Source: Mycolicibacterium chitae (GTDB lineage Bacteria; Actinomycetota; Actinomycetes; Mycobacteriales; Mycobacteriaceae). From it: a stretch of DNA of 64,000 nucleotides. A program made the position numbers and the translations under genes. Positions 41,101-50,490 of this stretch are shown here, in pieces (the first letter of the stretch is position 1; each line of letters starts with the position of its first letter). The notes under the pieces were generated by a model that saw nothing but the letters and a program-made list of their open reading frames with translations, was not told the DNA's origin and did not search any database. Location of the stretch: contig NZ_LR134355.1 in the NCBI RefSeq assembly GCF_900637205.1, forward strand, positions 3,782,001-3,846,000, read 5' to 3'.

Positions 41101-41211
41101 GTCACATCCCTTCCTCTGCAGGTCCCTTCGACCGGCACTGCCTTCGACGTTAGCCGTACCGCACCCGTCAGGTAAGGGCATCGGGTCACCAAAACCCGGG
41201 GTCCTCGGTAC

Positions 41212-42708
41212 TCAGATCGCCAGACAGCACAGCTGCTGGGCTTCGGCCACCGAGTCGGCCAGGGGCCGGTCGGTGGCGATGCGGTGGGCGCTGTCCCAGA
41301 CCGCCCCGGCCTGTTGCTCGTCGATGCTGCGGGCGATCTCGGGGGTGGCATCCGAGGTGCTGTTGCGGCGCTGGGTGATCCGGTCCTGCGCCTCGGCCAA
41401 CGGTGTGGTGCAGGCCATTTCGAGCAGGATGGCATGAGCCTTGGCGGCCAGCGCGCGGGCGAGTTCGCGGTGCGACGGGTCACGCCAGGTGCCGTCGAGG
41501 ATCACCGTCTCCCCCGCCGCGAGCATGCTGTGCGCGCGGCGGAGCACCACCTTGTACACCGTGGCCACGTTCTCCGGGGTGTACAGGCCGGCGTCGAGTT
41601 CACCGGGCGCACCGGCGATGACGTCGTCGCGCTCGAGATCCTTGCGGACGTCGTCGGTCGAGATCACCCGTGCGCCGATCCGTTCGGCCAGCGAGCGGGC
41701 CAGCGTGGTCTTGCCGGTGCCCGGCCCGCCGCCCACGAGCACCAGCCGCGGCACCGCGGCGCGCAGATGCTCGAGCGCCAGTTCGAGGTGACGCGCGGCG
41801 TCCGCGGCGGCCTCGGGGTGGCCCTGAGCATGCCGGATGCAGTCCACCTTGGCCCGCACCCCGGCCCGGTAGGCGATATAGAAATGCCGCAGCGACCGCG
41901 GCGCCTCGTCGGCGGCGCGCCCGCAATAGCGGTCCAGGAAGGCCTCGGCCAGATCCGGCCGGCCCAGGAACTCCAGGTCCATGGCCAGGAACGCCGCGTC
42001 GTCGAGACCGTCGACGTAGCGCAGCTTGTCGTCGAAGTCCATGCAGTCCAGCAGGTTCGGATGGCCGTCGACGCAGAAGATGTCGTCGGCCATCAGATCG
42101 CCGTGCCCGTCGACGATGCGGCGCAGCGAGATCCGATCGGCGAACAGCACGGCCCGCCCGGAGATGTATTGGTGCGCCAACTCCTTGACCCGGCGCACGG
42201 TGTCGGCCGAGACCACGGGGGCATCGCCGGCGGCGAACTTCTCGAGCTCCACCAGGTTGTCGTCCCAGCGGCCCTTGATGGCCAGCACGCGCGCCTCGGC
42301 GTCGATCTCCCGGCTCCGCGCCGCGCGACCGTGGAACTCGGCCAGCACCATCGCCACGCGTTCCAGCTCGGCGGGCACGGTCTCGACGTTATTGCGGACC
42401 CGGGTGCTCAACCGGACCTCGTCGGAGTAGCGGTTCATCACCAGCACGGGCTCGCGCTCCCCGGCCGTCGGGCCGTCCAGATGGGCGATCCCCAGGTAGG
42501 CGTGCGGGGCCAGCCGGTTGTTGAGCTCGAGTTCCCGCGCCAGCGCGTGTTCGCGCGCGCTGTGCGTGCTGAAGTCCAGGAAGTCGGTGACGACGGGCCG
42601 CTTGGCCTTGTAGGCGCGGTCCCCCACCAGAATCACGACACCGGTATGGGTTTCGCGGACCTGCGCGTAGGGCTGGTCGGCGGCGCGCGCGTCGAAGTCC
42701 CGGTGCAT
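41212..42708 (-). CDS. bifunctional phosphotransferase/P-loop ATPase (Rv2004c-like)
   Basis: 498 residues. The N-terminal half resembles aminoglycoside/choline-type kinases, with the catalytic loop VDGHGDLMADDIFC and metal-binding CMDFDDKLRYVDGLDD. The C-terminal half is a P-loop nucleotide kinase-like domain (LVGGGPGTGKTTLARSLAER, then STDDVRKDLE and ILDGTWRDPSHR). Length equals that of M. tuberculosis Rv2004c, a DosR-regulon member; substrate unproven. It lies upstream of the USP on the same strand and is divergent from the Acg-like gene. Confidence 0.88.
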   Translation of the reverse strand: MHRDFDARAADQPYAQVRETHTGVVILVGDRAYKAKRPVVTDFLDFSTHSAREHALARELELNNRLAPHAYLGIAHLDGPTAGEREPVLVMNRYSDEVRLSTRVRNNVETVPAELERVAMVLAEFHGRAARSREIDAEARVLAIKGRWDDNLVELEKFAAGDAPVVSADTVRRVKELAHQYISGRAVLFADRISLRRIVDGHGDLMADDIFCVDGHPNLLDCMDFDDKLRYVDGLDDAAFLAMDLEFLGRPDLAEAFLDRYCGRAADEAPRSLRHFYIAYRAGVRAKVDCIRHAQGHPEAAADAARHLELALEHLRAAVPRLVLVGGGPGTGKTTLARSLAERIGARVISTDDVRKDLERDDVIAGAPGELDAGLYTPENVATVYKVVLRRAHSMLAAGETVILDGTWRDPSHRELARALAAKAHAILLEMACTTPLAEAQDRITQRRNSTSDATPEIARSIDEQQAGAVWDSAHRIATDRPLADSVAEAQQLCCLAI

Positions 42709-42841
42709 ACCCTCGATACTGCCTACCGGTCGACGGCTTGGCTAGTTGCGCTGGCCCCCGGCCCGGATGACCAATGACCCTGTTACTCGGGCGCCGCGTA
42801 CCCGATGATGGAGGACAGTCAACGGAAGCGGGTGATACCTG
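42709..42841. promoter_or_regulatory. divergent promoter region with candidate DosR-like site
   Basis: The 133-base region between the Rv2004c-like and Acg-like genes contains GGATGACCAATGACCCT at 42765-42781. Its reverse complement reads GGGTCATTGGTC, agreeing with the DosR core GGGNCNNTNGTC. The match is degenerate and needs testing. Confidence 0.35.
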
Positions 42842-43825
42842 ATGCCCCGGACGATCGTCGATGCCGAGGTGATCAAGCAGGCCGTCGCGGTCGCCTCGCG
42901 GGCGCCGTCGCTGCACAACAGCCAGCCCTGGACGTGGGTGGCCGACGGCCCCGAACTGCAGTTGTTCGCCGATCGCAGCCGGATCCTGCGCGCGGCCGAC
43001 ACCGCGGGCCGGGAGGCGCTGATCAGCTGCGGGGCCATGCTGGACCACCTGCGGATCGCGATGGCCGCGGCCGGCTGGCAGTCCTTCGTCGAGCGGTTCC
43101 CCAACCCGAACGACCTGAGCCATCTGGCCTCGGTGGACTTCCAGCGCGCCGGCTACGTGAGCGACGCCACCCGGGCGCGGGCCACCGCGATCCTGCGCCG
43201 GCGCACCGACCGGCTGCCGTTTTCGCCGCCCAACGACTGGGACATCCTGCGGCCGGTGCTGCACGAGTTGGTCGATTCCGACGCGGTGCATCTGCACGTC
43301 ATCGACGACGCGCTGCGCGGCGAACTGGTCGAGGCGTCCCGGCTCACCGAGGCACTGCGCCGGCAGGACCCCGATTATCAGTCTGAACTCGACTGGTGGA
43401 CAGCGCCGTTCGAACTCGACGAGGGCATTCCGCGCAGCGCCCTGAACTCGGTGCCCGAGGCCGACCGGGTGGGGATCAACCGCGCCTTCCCCATCGACGG
43501 CCCCGGCGAACGCCGGGCGGCGACCGGCCCGGATCAGGCCCGCATCCTGGTGCTCTCGACCCCGGAGGACAGCCGCGAGGACGCGCTGCTGGCGGGCGAG
43601 GCGCTGTCGACCGTGCTGCTGGAATGCACCGCGGTCGGGTTGGCGACCTGCACGGTCACCCATCTGACCGAGACCGAGGCCGGCCGCACGGTGATCGCCG
43701 AACTGCTGGGGTCCACGCGGTCGCCGCAGGCGCTGGTGCGAGTGGGCCGCGCCCCGGCGCTCGAGCAGGCGCCGGCACCCACCCCGCGCCGGCAGGTGAC
43801 CGACGTCCTGAAGTTCCGGCGGTAG
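42842..43825 (+). CDS. Acg-family FMN-binding nitroreductase-like protein
   Basis: 327 residues of the Acg family (Rv2032/Rv3127/Rv3131 group). These are nitroreductase-fold proteins with one fused subunit pair that bind or sequester FMN. The N-terminal SRAPSLHNSQPWTWVADG and HLTETEAGRTVIAELLGS near the C-terminus are typical. M. tuberculosis members belong to the DosR regulon. Clear start ATG 42842 with GGAAGCGGG upstream. It converges with the permease gene 5 bases beyond its stop. Confidence 0.88.
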   Translation: MPRTIVDAEVIKQAVAVASRAPSLHNSQPWTWVADGPELQLFADRSRILRAADTAGREALISCGAMLDHLRIAMAAAGWQSFVERFPNPNDLSHLASVDFQRAGYVSDATRARATAILRRRTDRLPFSPPNDWDILRPVLHELVDSDAVHLHVIDDALRGELVEASRLTEALRRQDPDYQSELDWWTAPFELDEGIPRSALNSVPEADRVGINRAFPIDGPGERRAATGPDQARILVLSTPEDSREDALLAGEALSTVLLECTAVGLATCTVTHLTETEAGRTVIAELLGSTRSPQALVRVGRAPALEQAPAPTPRRQVTDVLKFRR

Positions 43826-43829
43826 GCGC

Positions 43830-45371
43830 TCAGAGGCCGGCGGTCTGCTCGGAGACGGGGGTGTCGCGCGTCAGGGTGTGCCCCTGGAAGAACGCCGGGC
43901 TGCGCAGCCGCATCACCAGCATCAGCACCGCGCCGAAGGCCAGGATGCCGAAGCCCATGAAGAACACCAGGCCGATGCCGCCGATCTCGGATCCGCTGCC
44001 GTTCTCGGGGTCCATGCTCTCCTGCACCGAGATCACGAACACCGCGGCCAGCATCAGTCCGCCCAACAGCGGAAACAGCAGCTTGAACACGAAATTGCGT
44101 GCGCTGGTGAACAATTCGCGACGGAAGTACCAGATGCAGGCGAAGGCCGTGATGCCGTAGTACCAGCAGATCATGATGCCCAGTGCCGCAATGGTATCCA
44201 GCAGGGTGGATTCGGACAGCAGGCTGACCACGGTGTAGAAGACCGCGGTGACCACCCCGGCGACCACGGTGGAGAACACCGGCGCCAAATGCCGTGGATG
44301 CACCTCGGCGAACTTCGCCGGGAACGCGCCGTAGGCACCCATGGCCAGCATCGCCCGCGCCACCGGCAGGAAGGTGGTCTGCAGGCTGGCCACCGAGGAG
44401 GCGAACACCGCGGCGAACAACAGCAGCCCGCCCCAGGACCCGAGCACCGGCGTGGCCAGCACGCCGAACACGTTGTCGGCGTTGTCCGCATTGTCCAACC
44501 CCATGCCGGTCTCGCCGACGCCGGCGTACATCATCACCGCCACGGCGACCAGTAGGTAGGTCAGCAGGATCGAGATCACGCACAGCAGGCCGGCCCGCCC
44601 GGGGGTTTTGGTGGGATCCTTGGATTCCTCGCCGAGTGTCAGGCAGGTGTCCCAGCCCCAGAACGCGAAGATCGAGCCCGTGACGCCGATGACGAAGGCC
44701 CCCAACGCCAGACCGGAGAACGGGTTGAACCAGTCCAGGTCGAAGGCCAGGCCGGCCGGCGCGTCGCCGAGGTTGACCTGGGCGATCGCGACGACGGCGA
44801 ACGCGATGAGCACCACCATCTGGAAGCCGACCAGCACGTACTGCACGCGCTCGCTGGTGGTGATCCCGCGGCTGGCGATCACCGTGGCCAGCACGATCAG
44901 CGCGACCGTGGTGAGGATGTTGATCAGCAGGTTGTCGGCCAACTCGGCGATGCCGGGGCTGGCGAACAGTTCCGCGATGAACAGGTAGAGGAACTCCACG
45001 GCGATCGCGGCGAGGTTCGACAGCACGATGATGGTGGCGATCACCATGCCCCAGCCGCACATCCACCCCACGTAGGGCCCGAATGCCTTGGTGGACCACG
45101 TGAACGAGGCCCCGCAGTCCGGTGCCCGGGAGTTCAGTTCGCGGTAGGCGTAGGCCGTCAGGAACATCGGGATGAACCCGGCGATGAAGATGGCCGGCAT
45201 CTTGAGGCCGACGGCCGCGACGATCAACCCGATGCTGGCGGTCAGGGTGTATCCGGGCGCCACGCAGGAGATGCCGAGGATGGCGCCGGACACCGTGCCG
45301 ACCTTGCCCTCGGCCAGACCCTTGGCGCGCAGGCCGCTGCGCTCTTCGGCGGCCTCGAGTGATTCGTTCAC
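43830..45371 (-). CDS. APC-family amino acid/amine permease (second copy)
   Basis: 513-residue membrane protein with about 12 helices and the same hallmarks as the permease at 3371: KVGTVSGAILGISCVAPGYT, CGASFTWSTKAFGPYVGW and FWGWDTCLTLGEESKDPTKT. GTG 45371 overlaps the USP stop (GTGA), so this pair is translationally coupled with the USP first, the reverse order of the other pair. Substrate unknown. Confidence 0.88.
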   Translation of the reverse strand: MNESLEAAEERSGLRAKGLAEGKVGTVSGAILGISCVAPGYTLTASIGLIVAAVGLKMPAIFIAGFIPMFLTAYAYRELNSRAPDCGASFTWSTKAFGPYVGWMCGWGMVIATIIVLSNLAAIAVEFLYLFIAELFASPGIAELADNLLINILTTVALIVLATVIASRGITTSERVQYVLVGFQMVVLIAFAVVAIAQVNLGDAPAGLAFDLDWFNPFSGLALGAFVIGVTGSIFAFWGWDTCLTLGEESKDPTKTPGRAGLLCVISILLTYLLVAVAVMMYAGVGETGMGLDNADNADNVFGVLATPVLGSWGGLLLFAAVFASSVASLQTTFLPVARAMLAMGAYGAFPAKFAEVHPRHLAPVFSTVVAGVVTAVFYTVVSLLSESTLLDTIAALGIMICWYYGITAFACIWYFRRELFTSARNFVFKLLFPLLGGLMLAAVFVISVQESMDPENGSGSEIGGIGLVFFMGFGILAFGAVLMLVMRLRSPAFFQGHTLTRDTPVSEQTAGL

Positions 45372-46255
45372 GGCAGGTCCTCTTCGCTGAGTTGGTCGCG
45401 GGGCACGACGATCATCGGAACGTCGAGCACGCGCAGCATCTTGGCCGCGGTCGAGCCGAGGAACAGCCGCCGCGGGGCGCTGAGCCGGCTCGAGCCGACC
45501 ATGATGATGTCGCCGTCGTGCCAGGTGAGTTGGGCGACCGCGTCCTCCACCGATTGCCCCTCCAAGACGCTGGAGGTGACCGGAAAGCCTTTGGGGAGCT
45601 CGCCTTTGGCCTGTTCCAGGGTCCGCAGCGCGTGGGCCACGGCGTGTTCGCGGGCGGCGTCGGCGTCGCCGCGCAGCGAACCGAACACCGGATCCAGGGC
45701 CACCAGCGACACCAGCCGCAGCGGTGCCTCGGCCGCGGCGCTGAAGCGCACCGCGGTGTCGAGCAGCAGGTCGGCACCGGCGCGTTCGCCGATGGCGCAG
45801 GTGATTCCGCCGACGCGGTCCACCCGGGACTCGCGCAGCCCGCGCGGCGCCACCGCCACCGGTACGGGAGCGGAGTACAGCAGTTCGTTGACCACCGAGC
45901 CCAGCGAGCGACTGCCGGCCAGCCCGCCGCCGGAGCCGCCGACCACCAGCAGATCGGCCTGCAGGCGGACGACCTCGCTGATCAGCCCCTCGGCGAAGGA
46001 TTCCGCGATGTAGCGATGCCCGCGCGCCACCACTCCGTCGGGTACCTGCGCCAGCGCGTCGGCGATCCAGGCGTCGGTGCGCTCGGCGATCAACTTCTCG
46101 TAGCCGGCCGGCGAACCGCCCAGGGCGGGCAGGCGCGCCGGCGGCAGGATGAGGCAGATCTCCACGTCGGCACCCATGCTGCGGGCGAACCGCAGACCCA
46201 GTGCCAGCGCGTCGGCACCGCCGGGGGTGGCCAGGTATCCGATCACCAGTTTCAT
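45368..46255 (-). CDS. tandem-domain universal stress protein (permease partner)
   Basis: 295 residues, two UspA domains. Nucleotide-binding patterns are GGSGGGLAGSRSLGSVVN and GSSRLSAPRRLFLGSTAA. The second matches the USP at 4897 at nearly every position (GSSR-APRR-FLGSTAA), and both open with the same LxxGYLATPxG start. The gene is upstream of and coupled to the permease. A role in gating or stabilising the transporter is an inference from the repeated pairing. Confidence 0.88.
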   Translation of the reverse strand: MKLVIGYLATPGGADALALGLRFARSMGADVEICLILPPARLPALGGSPAGYEKLIAERTDAWIADALAQVPDGVVARGHRYIAESFAEGLISEVVRLQADLLVVGGSGGGLAGSRSLGSVVNELLYSAPVPVAVAPRGLRESRVDRVGGITCAIGERAGADLLLDTAVRFSAAAEAPLRLVSLVALDPVFGSLRGDADAAREHAVAHALRTLEQAKGELPKGFPVTSSVLEGQSVEDAVAQLTWHDGDIIMVGSSRLSAPRRLFLGSTAAKMLRVLDVPMIVVPRDQLSEEDLP

Positions 46256-46423
46256 GAGCGCGTTACCGCCGATCTGCGCCGAGCGCCTTGTCCGAATAGC
46301 CCGTCCGAACCGCGAGAACTACCAGCGCTATGAATCCTGACAACGTGGCGCCATCGATATCGGCAGTTCGCCGAAATTGCCTTGGCGCCTATGCGATGCT
46401 CGCGACAGGCGGAAGGGGGAACC

Positions 46424-46672
46424 ATGCTGGGCGTGCTGCGCCGGGTGCTCAGTTTCCGGGTCAGCGTCGAGCAACTGATCGAAGTGGCACTGTGGCTGGC
46501 CATCCCGTATCTGCTCGCCGGTGTGGTGTTCACGTTCCTGCACGCCGATACCGTCGACATGTTCGAGTCGCGGCTCGAGACCCAGTTGCCCGCCGGGGCC
46601 AATCTGGTGGCGTTCGGCCACACGACCGCGCTGTGGCCGCTGCTGTGGGTGGCGCCGGACGTCTGCCGCTGA
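46424..46672 (+). CDS. small membrane protein
   Basis: 82 residues with one clear hydrophobic segment (LIEVALWLAIPYLLAGVVFT) and a second weaker one near the C-terminus (TTALWPLLWVAPDV). ATG 46424 is preceded by GGAAGGGGGA at good spacing, the strongest ribosome-binding site in this area. The protein is not recognised. The thioesterase gene follows after 55 bases on the same strand. Confidence 0.65.
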   Translation: MLGVLRRVLSFRVSVEQLIEVALWLAIPYLLAGVVFTFLHADTVDMFESRLETQLPAGANLVAFGHTTALWPLLWVAPDVCR

Positions 46673-46727
46673 CCGCTGGGCCGACCCGGCTCGCGGCGCC
46701 GTTGCCCGGCATGGCTACATAGAGGTC

Positions 46728-47600
46728 GTGTCGGACAGGCTGAACAACGTGCTGGACCTGCTGAAGGTCGAAGATCTCGGGGACGGGGCGTTCCTCGGTG
46801 CGCAACCCAACGACGACCGCGAGCGGTTGCGCGTCTACGGCGGTCAGGTTGCCGGGCAGGCGATCGCGGCGGCGGCGCGCACCACCTCCCGTCGGCCGCA
46901 CAGCATGCACTTGTCGTTCCTGCGCCCCGGCGACACCACGATCCCGCTGCGCTACGACGTCGTGTCCCTGCGCGAGGGCCGGACGTTCTCCACCCGGCGG
47001 GTGACCGCCAGCCAGGACGGCGTCGTGGTGATGGAGGCGATGGCGTCGTTCATCATCGACGTCGACGGCGACGAGTACCAGCAGCCGATGCCCGAGGTGC
47101 CCGACCCCGAATCGCTGACCCCACTGGACGAACAGCTGCGCGAGCACCTGCCCGCCGATGACGACTACCTCGAGATGGTCGCGTTCCGCGTCGCCGAGAT
47201 GCGCTACGTCGACCTGCCGCCACGCATCGCGGTCGATGCCCCGCCGCGGGAGGATCCGCGCACCCGGATCTGGCTGCGGCTGGAGGAGGATCCGCCGGCC
47301 GAACTGCTCGCCGATCCGGTGCTGGCCGTGGCACTGCTGGCCTACATCAGCGACTGGACCATCCTGGACCCGGTGCAGATCGCCCTCGGCAAGACCTGGC
47401 AGCAGCTGGAGAAGTTGGCCTCGCTGGACCACGCGATGTGGTGGCACCGGCCGGTCGACTTCGCCGACTGGTTGCTCTACGAGCAGCGGACCGGGACCGT
47501 CACCGGCGGGATGGGCCTGGGCACCGGCGCAATCTACAACCGGGACGGCTCGTTGGTCTGTACCGTGACGCAGGAAGGCTTCGTGGGAAGGCGACTGTAG
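46728..47600 (+). CDS. tesB: acyl-CoA thioesterase II
   Basis: 290-residue double-hotdog thioesterase that hydrolyses acyl-CoA to free acid and CoA. Family segments: RVYGGQVAGQAIAAAARTTS, HSMHLSFLRPGDTTIPLRYDV, and in the second hotdog AYISDWTILDP (catalytic Asp) with SLDHAMWWHRPVDFADWLLY. Translation probably starts at GTG 46728 (SDRLNNVLDLLKVEDLGDG). It directly abuts the phosphatase lipoprotein gene, so both are likely co-transcribed. Confidence 0.92.
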   Translation: MSDRLNNVLDLLKVEDLGDGAFLGAQPNDDRERLRVYGGQVAGQAIAAAARTTSRRPHSMHLSFLRPGDTTIPLRYDVVSLREGRTFSTRRVTASQDGVVVMEAMASFIIDVDGDEYQQPMPEVPDPESLTPLDEQLREHLPADDDYLEMVAFRVAEMRYVDLPPRIAVDAPPREDPRTRIWLRLEEDPPAELLADPVLAVALLAYISDWTILDPVQIALGKTWQQLEKLASLDHAMWWHRPVDFADWLLYEQRTGTVTGGMGLGTGAIYNRDGSLVCTVTQEGFVGRRL

Positions 47601-48302
47601 ATGCCGCGCATCGGTCTGCTCGGGGCAAGAACACTGGCCGCACTGTTCGCGGTGACGGTCGTCGGTGCGTGCAGTTCGGGTCCCCCGCCACCGTCGTCGA
47701 TCACGCTGACCCTGGTCCGGCACGCGCAGTCCGAGGGCAACGCGTCGGGGCTCGTCGACACCTCGGTGCCCGGTCCCGGCCTGACCCCGGAGGGCAAGCA
47801 GCAGGCCGAGGACCTCGCGGATGAGTTGCGCGGCAAGGACTTCGACGGCATCTACGCCTCGAACATGTTGCGCGCCGAGCAGACCGCGGCCCCGCTGGCA
47901 GCCGAGTTGGGCGAACAGGTTCAGGTGCTGGACGGGTTACGCGAGATCGAGGCCGGCTGGTTCGAGGGCAAGCCCGAGGACCAGATCGCGACGACATACT
48001 TCCTGGCCCCGGCCCAGTGGCTCGACGGCAACATGGACGCGACGATCCCCGGATCGGTCAGCGGCAAGGAGTTCAACGACCGGTTCACCGGCGCGGTGCA
48101 GGAGATCTACGCCAGCGGCGACAAGAATCCCGTGGCCGTGGCGCACGCCGGGTCGATCATGCTGTGGACGCAGCTGAACGCGACCAACTCGCAGGAGAGC
48201 CTGATCGTGAACCGGCCGCTGCCCAACACCGGCGTCGTCGTCCTCGAGGGCAACCCCACCACCGGCTGGCGCCTGATCAGCTGGGACGGCCTTTCGCTTT
48301 AG
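47601..48302 (+). CDS. histidine phosphatase family lipoprotein
   Basis: 233 residues. The signal peptide ends in the lipobox VVGACSSG. The mature part is a phosphoglycerate-mutase-like histidine phosphatase with the catalytic LTLVRHAQSEGN (RHG-type; here RHA), the Glu region REIEAGWFEG and the second His in VAVAHAGSIMLW. It would act outside the membrane on an unknown phosphate ester. Starts immediately after the thioesterase stop. Confidence 0.88.
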   Translation: MPRIGLLGARTLAALFAVTVVGACSSGPPPPSSITLTLVRHAQSEGNASGLVDTSVPGPGLTPEGKQQAEDLADELRGKDFDGIYASNMLRAEQTAAPLAAELGEQVQVLDGLREIEAGWFEGKPEDQIATTYFLAPAQWLDGNMDATIPGSVSGKEFNDRFTGAVQEIYASGDKNPVAVAHAGSIMLWTQLNATNSQESLIVNRPLPNTGVVVLEGNPTTGWRLISWDGLSL

Positions 48303-48440
48303 CGCGCCCAACCCCAACCGCGAAGGTGCGCGTCCCCGGCCGACACGCCGGACATTTCTCGTAGTTTCCGCACGCTCGCACCCGCCCGACTTGTCAAGAT
48401 TGGTTGACACGCGGGCCGCGACGGGTCCACGATGCTCCCC

Positions 48441-50468
48441 ATGAACTATGTCGTTACCGGCGGTACCGGGTTCATTGGCCGCCGCGTCGTCGACCGAATC
48501 CTGCGCTCCGACCCCCACGCCAGCGTCTGGGTCCTGGTACGACGGGAGTCGCTGGGCCGCTTCGAACGCCTCGCCGCCGACTGGGGTGAGCGCGCCCGTC
48601 CGCTGGTCGGCGATCTCGCCGCGGCCGATCTGGGGCTCGCCGACCTCGCCGAACTCGGCGCCGTCGACCACGTCGTGCATTGCGGGGCGGTCTACGACAT
48701 CACCGCCGACGACGCCCGGCAGCGCGCGGCCAACGTCGAGGGCACCCGGGCGGTGATCGACCTGACCAGGCGACTCGATGCCACCCTGCACCACGTGTCC
48801 TCGATCGCCGTGGCCGGCACCTACGCCGGGATCTTCACCGAGAACGATTTCGATCTGGGGCAGGACCTGCCGACGCCGTATCACCAGACCAAGTTCGAGG
48901 CCGAGCAACTGGTGCGCACCGCCGCGGGGTTGCGCCATCGGATCTATCGGCCGGCGGTGGTCGTCGGCGACTCGGCCACCGGCGAGATGGACAAGATCGA
49001 CGGCCCCTACTACTTCTTCGGGCTGCTGGCCAAGCTGGCCGCGCTGCCGCGCTTTACCCCGATCGCGCTGCCCGACACCGCCCGCACCAACATCGTTCCG
49101 GTCGACTTCGTCGCCGACGCCCTGGTGGCGCTCATGCACGCCGAGCATCGCGACGGCCAAACCTTCCACCTGACCGCGCCCGCGACGATCGGTCTGCGCG
49201 GCATCTACCGCGCGCTGGCGCCCGAGGCCGGACTGCCGCGGGTGCGCGCCGCGCTGCCGCGCGCGGTCGCCGACGGCTTCCTGGATGCCCGCGGCATCGT
49301 CAAGGTCTGGCGCAACATGGCCGTCACCCAGGCCGGCATTCCCGCCGAGATCCTCGATGCCGTCGACCTGCCGACCACCTTCACCGCGGATAACACCCGG
49401 GAGGCGTTGCGCGGCACCGGGATAGCGGTCCCCGCGTTCGCGGATTACGCGCCGGCGCTGTGGCGGTACTGGGCGCAGCATCTCGATCCCGACCGCGCCC
49501 GCCGCACCGAACCCGGCGCCCCGTTGGCCGGCCGGCATGTGGTCATCACCGGCGCCTCCAGCGGAATCGGGCGCGCCTCGGCCCAGGCGGTCGCCGCCCG
49601 CGGCGCCACGGTGTTCGTGTTGGCCCGCAACGGCGCGGCCCTGGACGACCTGGTCGACGAGATCCGCGCGGACGGCGGTCAGGCCCACGCATTCGCCTGC
49701 GACGTCACCGATTCCGACTCGGTGGACGCCACCGTGAAGGACATCCTCGGCCGGTTCGGGCACGTGGATTACCTGGTGAACAACGCCGGCCGGTCCATCC
49801 GCCGGTCGGTCGAGGCGTCCACCGACCGGCTGCACGACTACGAGCGCGTGATGGCCGTCAACTACTTCGGGGCGGTGCGGATGGTGCTCGCGCTGCTGCC
49901 GCACTGGCGCGAACGCCGGTTCGGGCACGTCGTGAACGTCTCCAGCGCGGGTGTGCAGGCCACCTCCCCGCGCTACTCGGCGTACCTGCCCAGCAAGGCC
50001 GCCCTGGACGCGTTCGCCGACGTGGTGGCCACCGAGACGTTGTCCGATCACGTCACGTTCACGACGATCCACATGCCGCTGGTCCGCACACCGATGATCG
50101 TTCCGTCCAAGCGGCTCAACCCGATTCCCGCGATCAGCCCCGAACACGCCGCGGCCATGGTGGTCCGCGCCCTGGTGGACAAGCCGGCGCGCATCGATAC
50201 TCCCCTGGGCACGCTGGCCGACGCCGGCCGCTACTTCACCCCGAAGCTGGCCCGGCGGATCCTGCACCAGGTCTATCTCGGATATCCGGATTCGGCGGCC
50301 GCCCGCGGTGAATCGACACCCGCGACGACGGCACCCGCGGCGACGACACCCCTGACGACGACACGGCGGCCCCGGAAACCCTCCCGGCCGGTGCGTGCGG
50401 CCCGCAGTCTCGGCGTGCCGCGCACCATCAAGCGCACGGTCCGCGTCATCCCCGGCGTGCACTGGTAA
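48441..50468 (+). CDS. acrA1: two-domain SDR oxidoreductase, fatty acyl-CoA reductase AcrA1-like
   Basis: 675 residues. The N-terminal extended SDR (NYVVTGGTGFIGRRVVDRIL; residues 1 to about 345, with YHQTKFEAE as the Tyr-x3-Lys) resembles thioester reductase domains. The C-terminal classical SDR starts at VVITGASSGIGRASAQAVAA and has the catalytic YLPSKAALDAF. The arrangement and the position before iunH-imuB match M. tuberculosis Rv3391 (acrA1), assigned fatty acyl-CoA reductase activity. ATG 48441 is preferred to 48432. A Thr/Pro/Ala-rich linker and basic tail end the protein. Confidence 0.88.
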   Translation: MNYVVTGGTGFIGRRVVDRILRSDPHASVWVLVRRESLGRFERLAADWGERARPLVGDLAAADLGLADLAELGAVDHVVHCGAVYDITADDARQRAANVEGTRAVIDLTRRLDATLHHVSSIAVAGTYAGIFTENDFDLGQDLPTPYHQTKFEAEQLVRTAAGLRHRIYRPAVVVGDSATGEMDKIDGPYYFFGLLAKLAALPRFTPIALPDTARTNIVPVDFVADALVALMHAEHRDGQTFHLTAPATIGLRGIYRALAPEAGLPRVRAALPRAVADGFLDARGIVKVWRNMAVTQAGIPAEILDAVDLPTTFTADNTREALRGTGIAVPAFADYAPALWRYWAQHLDPDRARRTEPGAPLAGRHVVITGASSGIGRASAQAVAARGATVFVLARNGAALDDLVDEIRADGGQAHAFACDVTDSDSVDATVKDILGRFGHVDYLVNNAGRSIRRSVEASTDRLHDYERVMAVNYFGAVRMVLALLPHWRERRFGHVVNVSSAGVQATSPRYSAYLPSKAALDAFADVVATETLSDHVTFTTIHMPLVRTPMIVPSKRLNPIPAISPEHAAAMVVRALVDKPARIDTPLGTLADAGRYFTPKLARRILHQVYLGYPDSAAARGESTPATTAPAATTPLTTTRRPRKPSRPVRAARSLGVPRTIKRTVRVIPGVHW

Positions 50469-50490
50469 ACGTCGGCGATAGCATTGCCGC

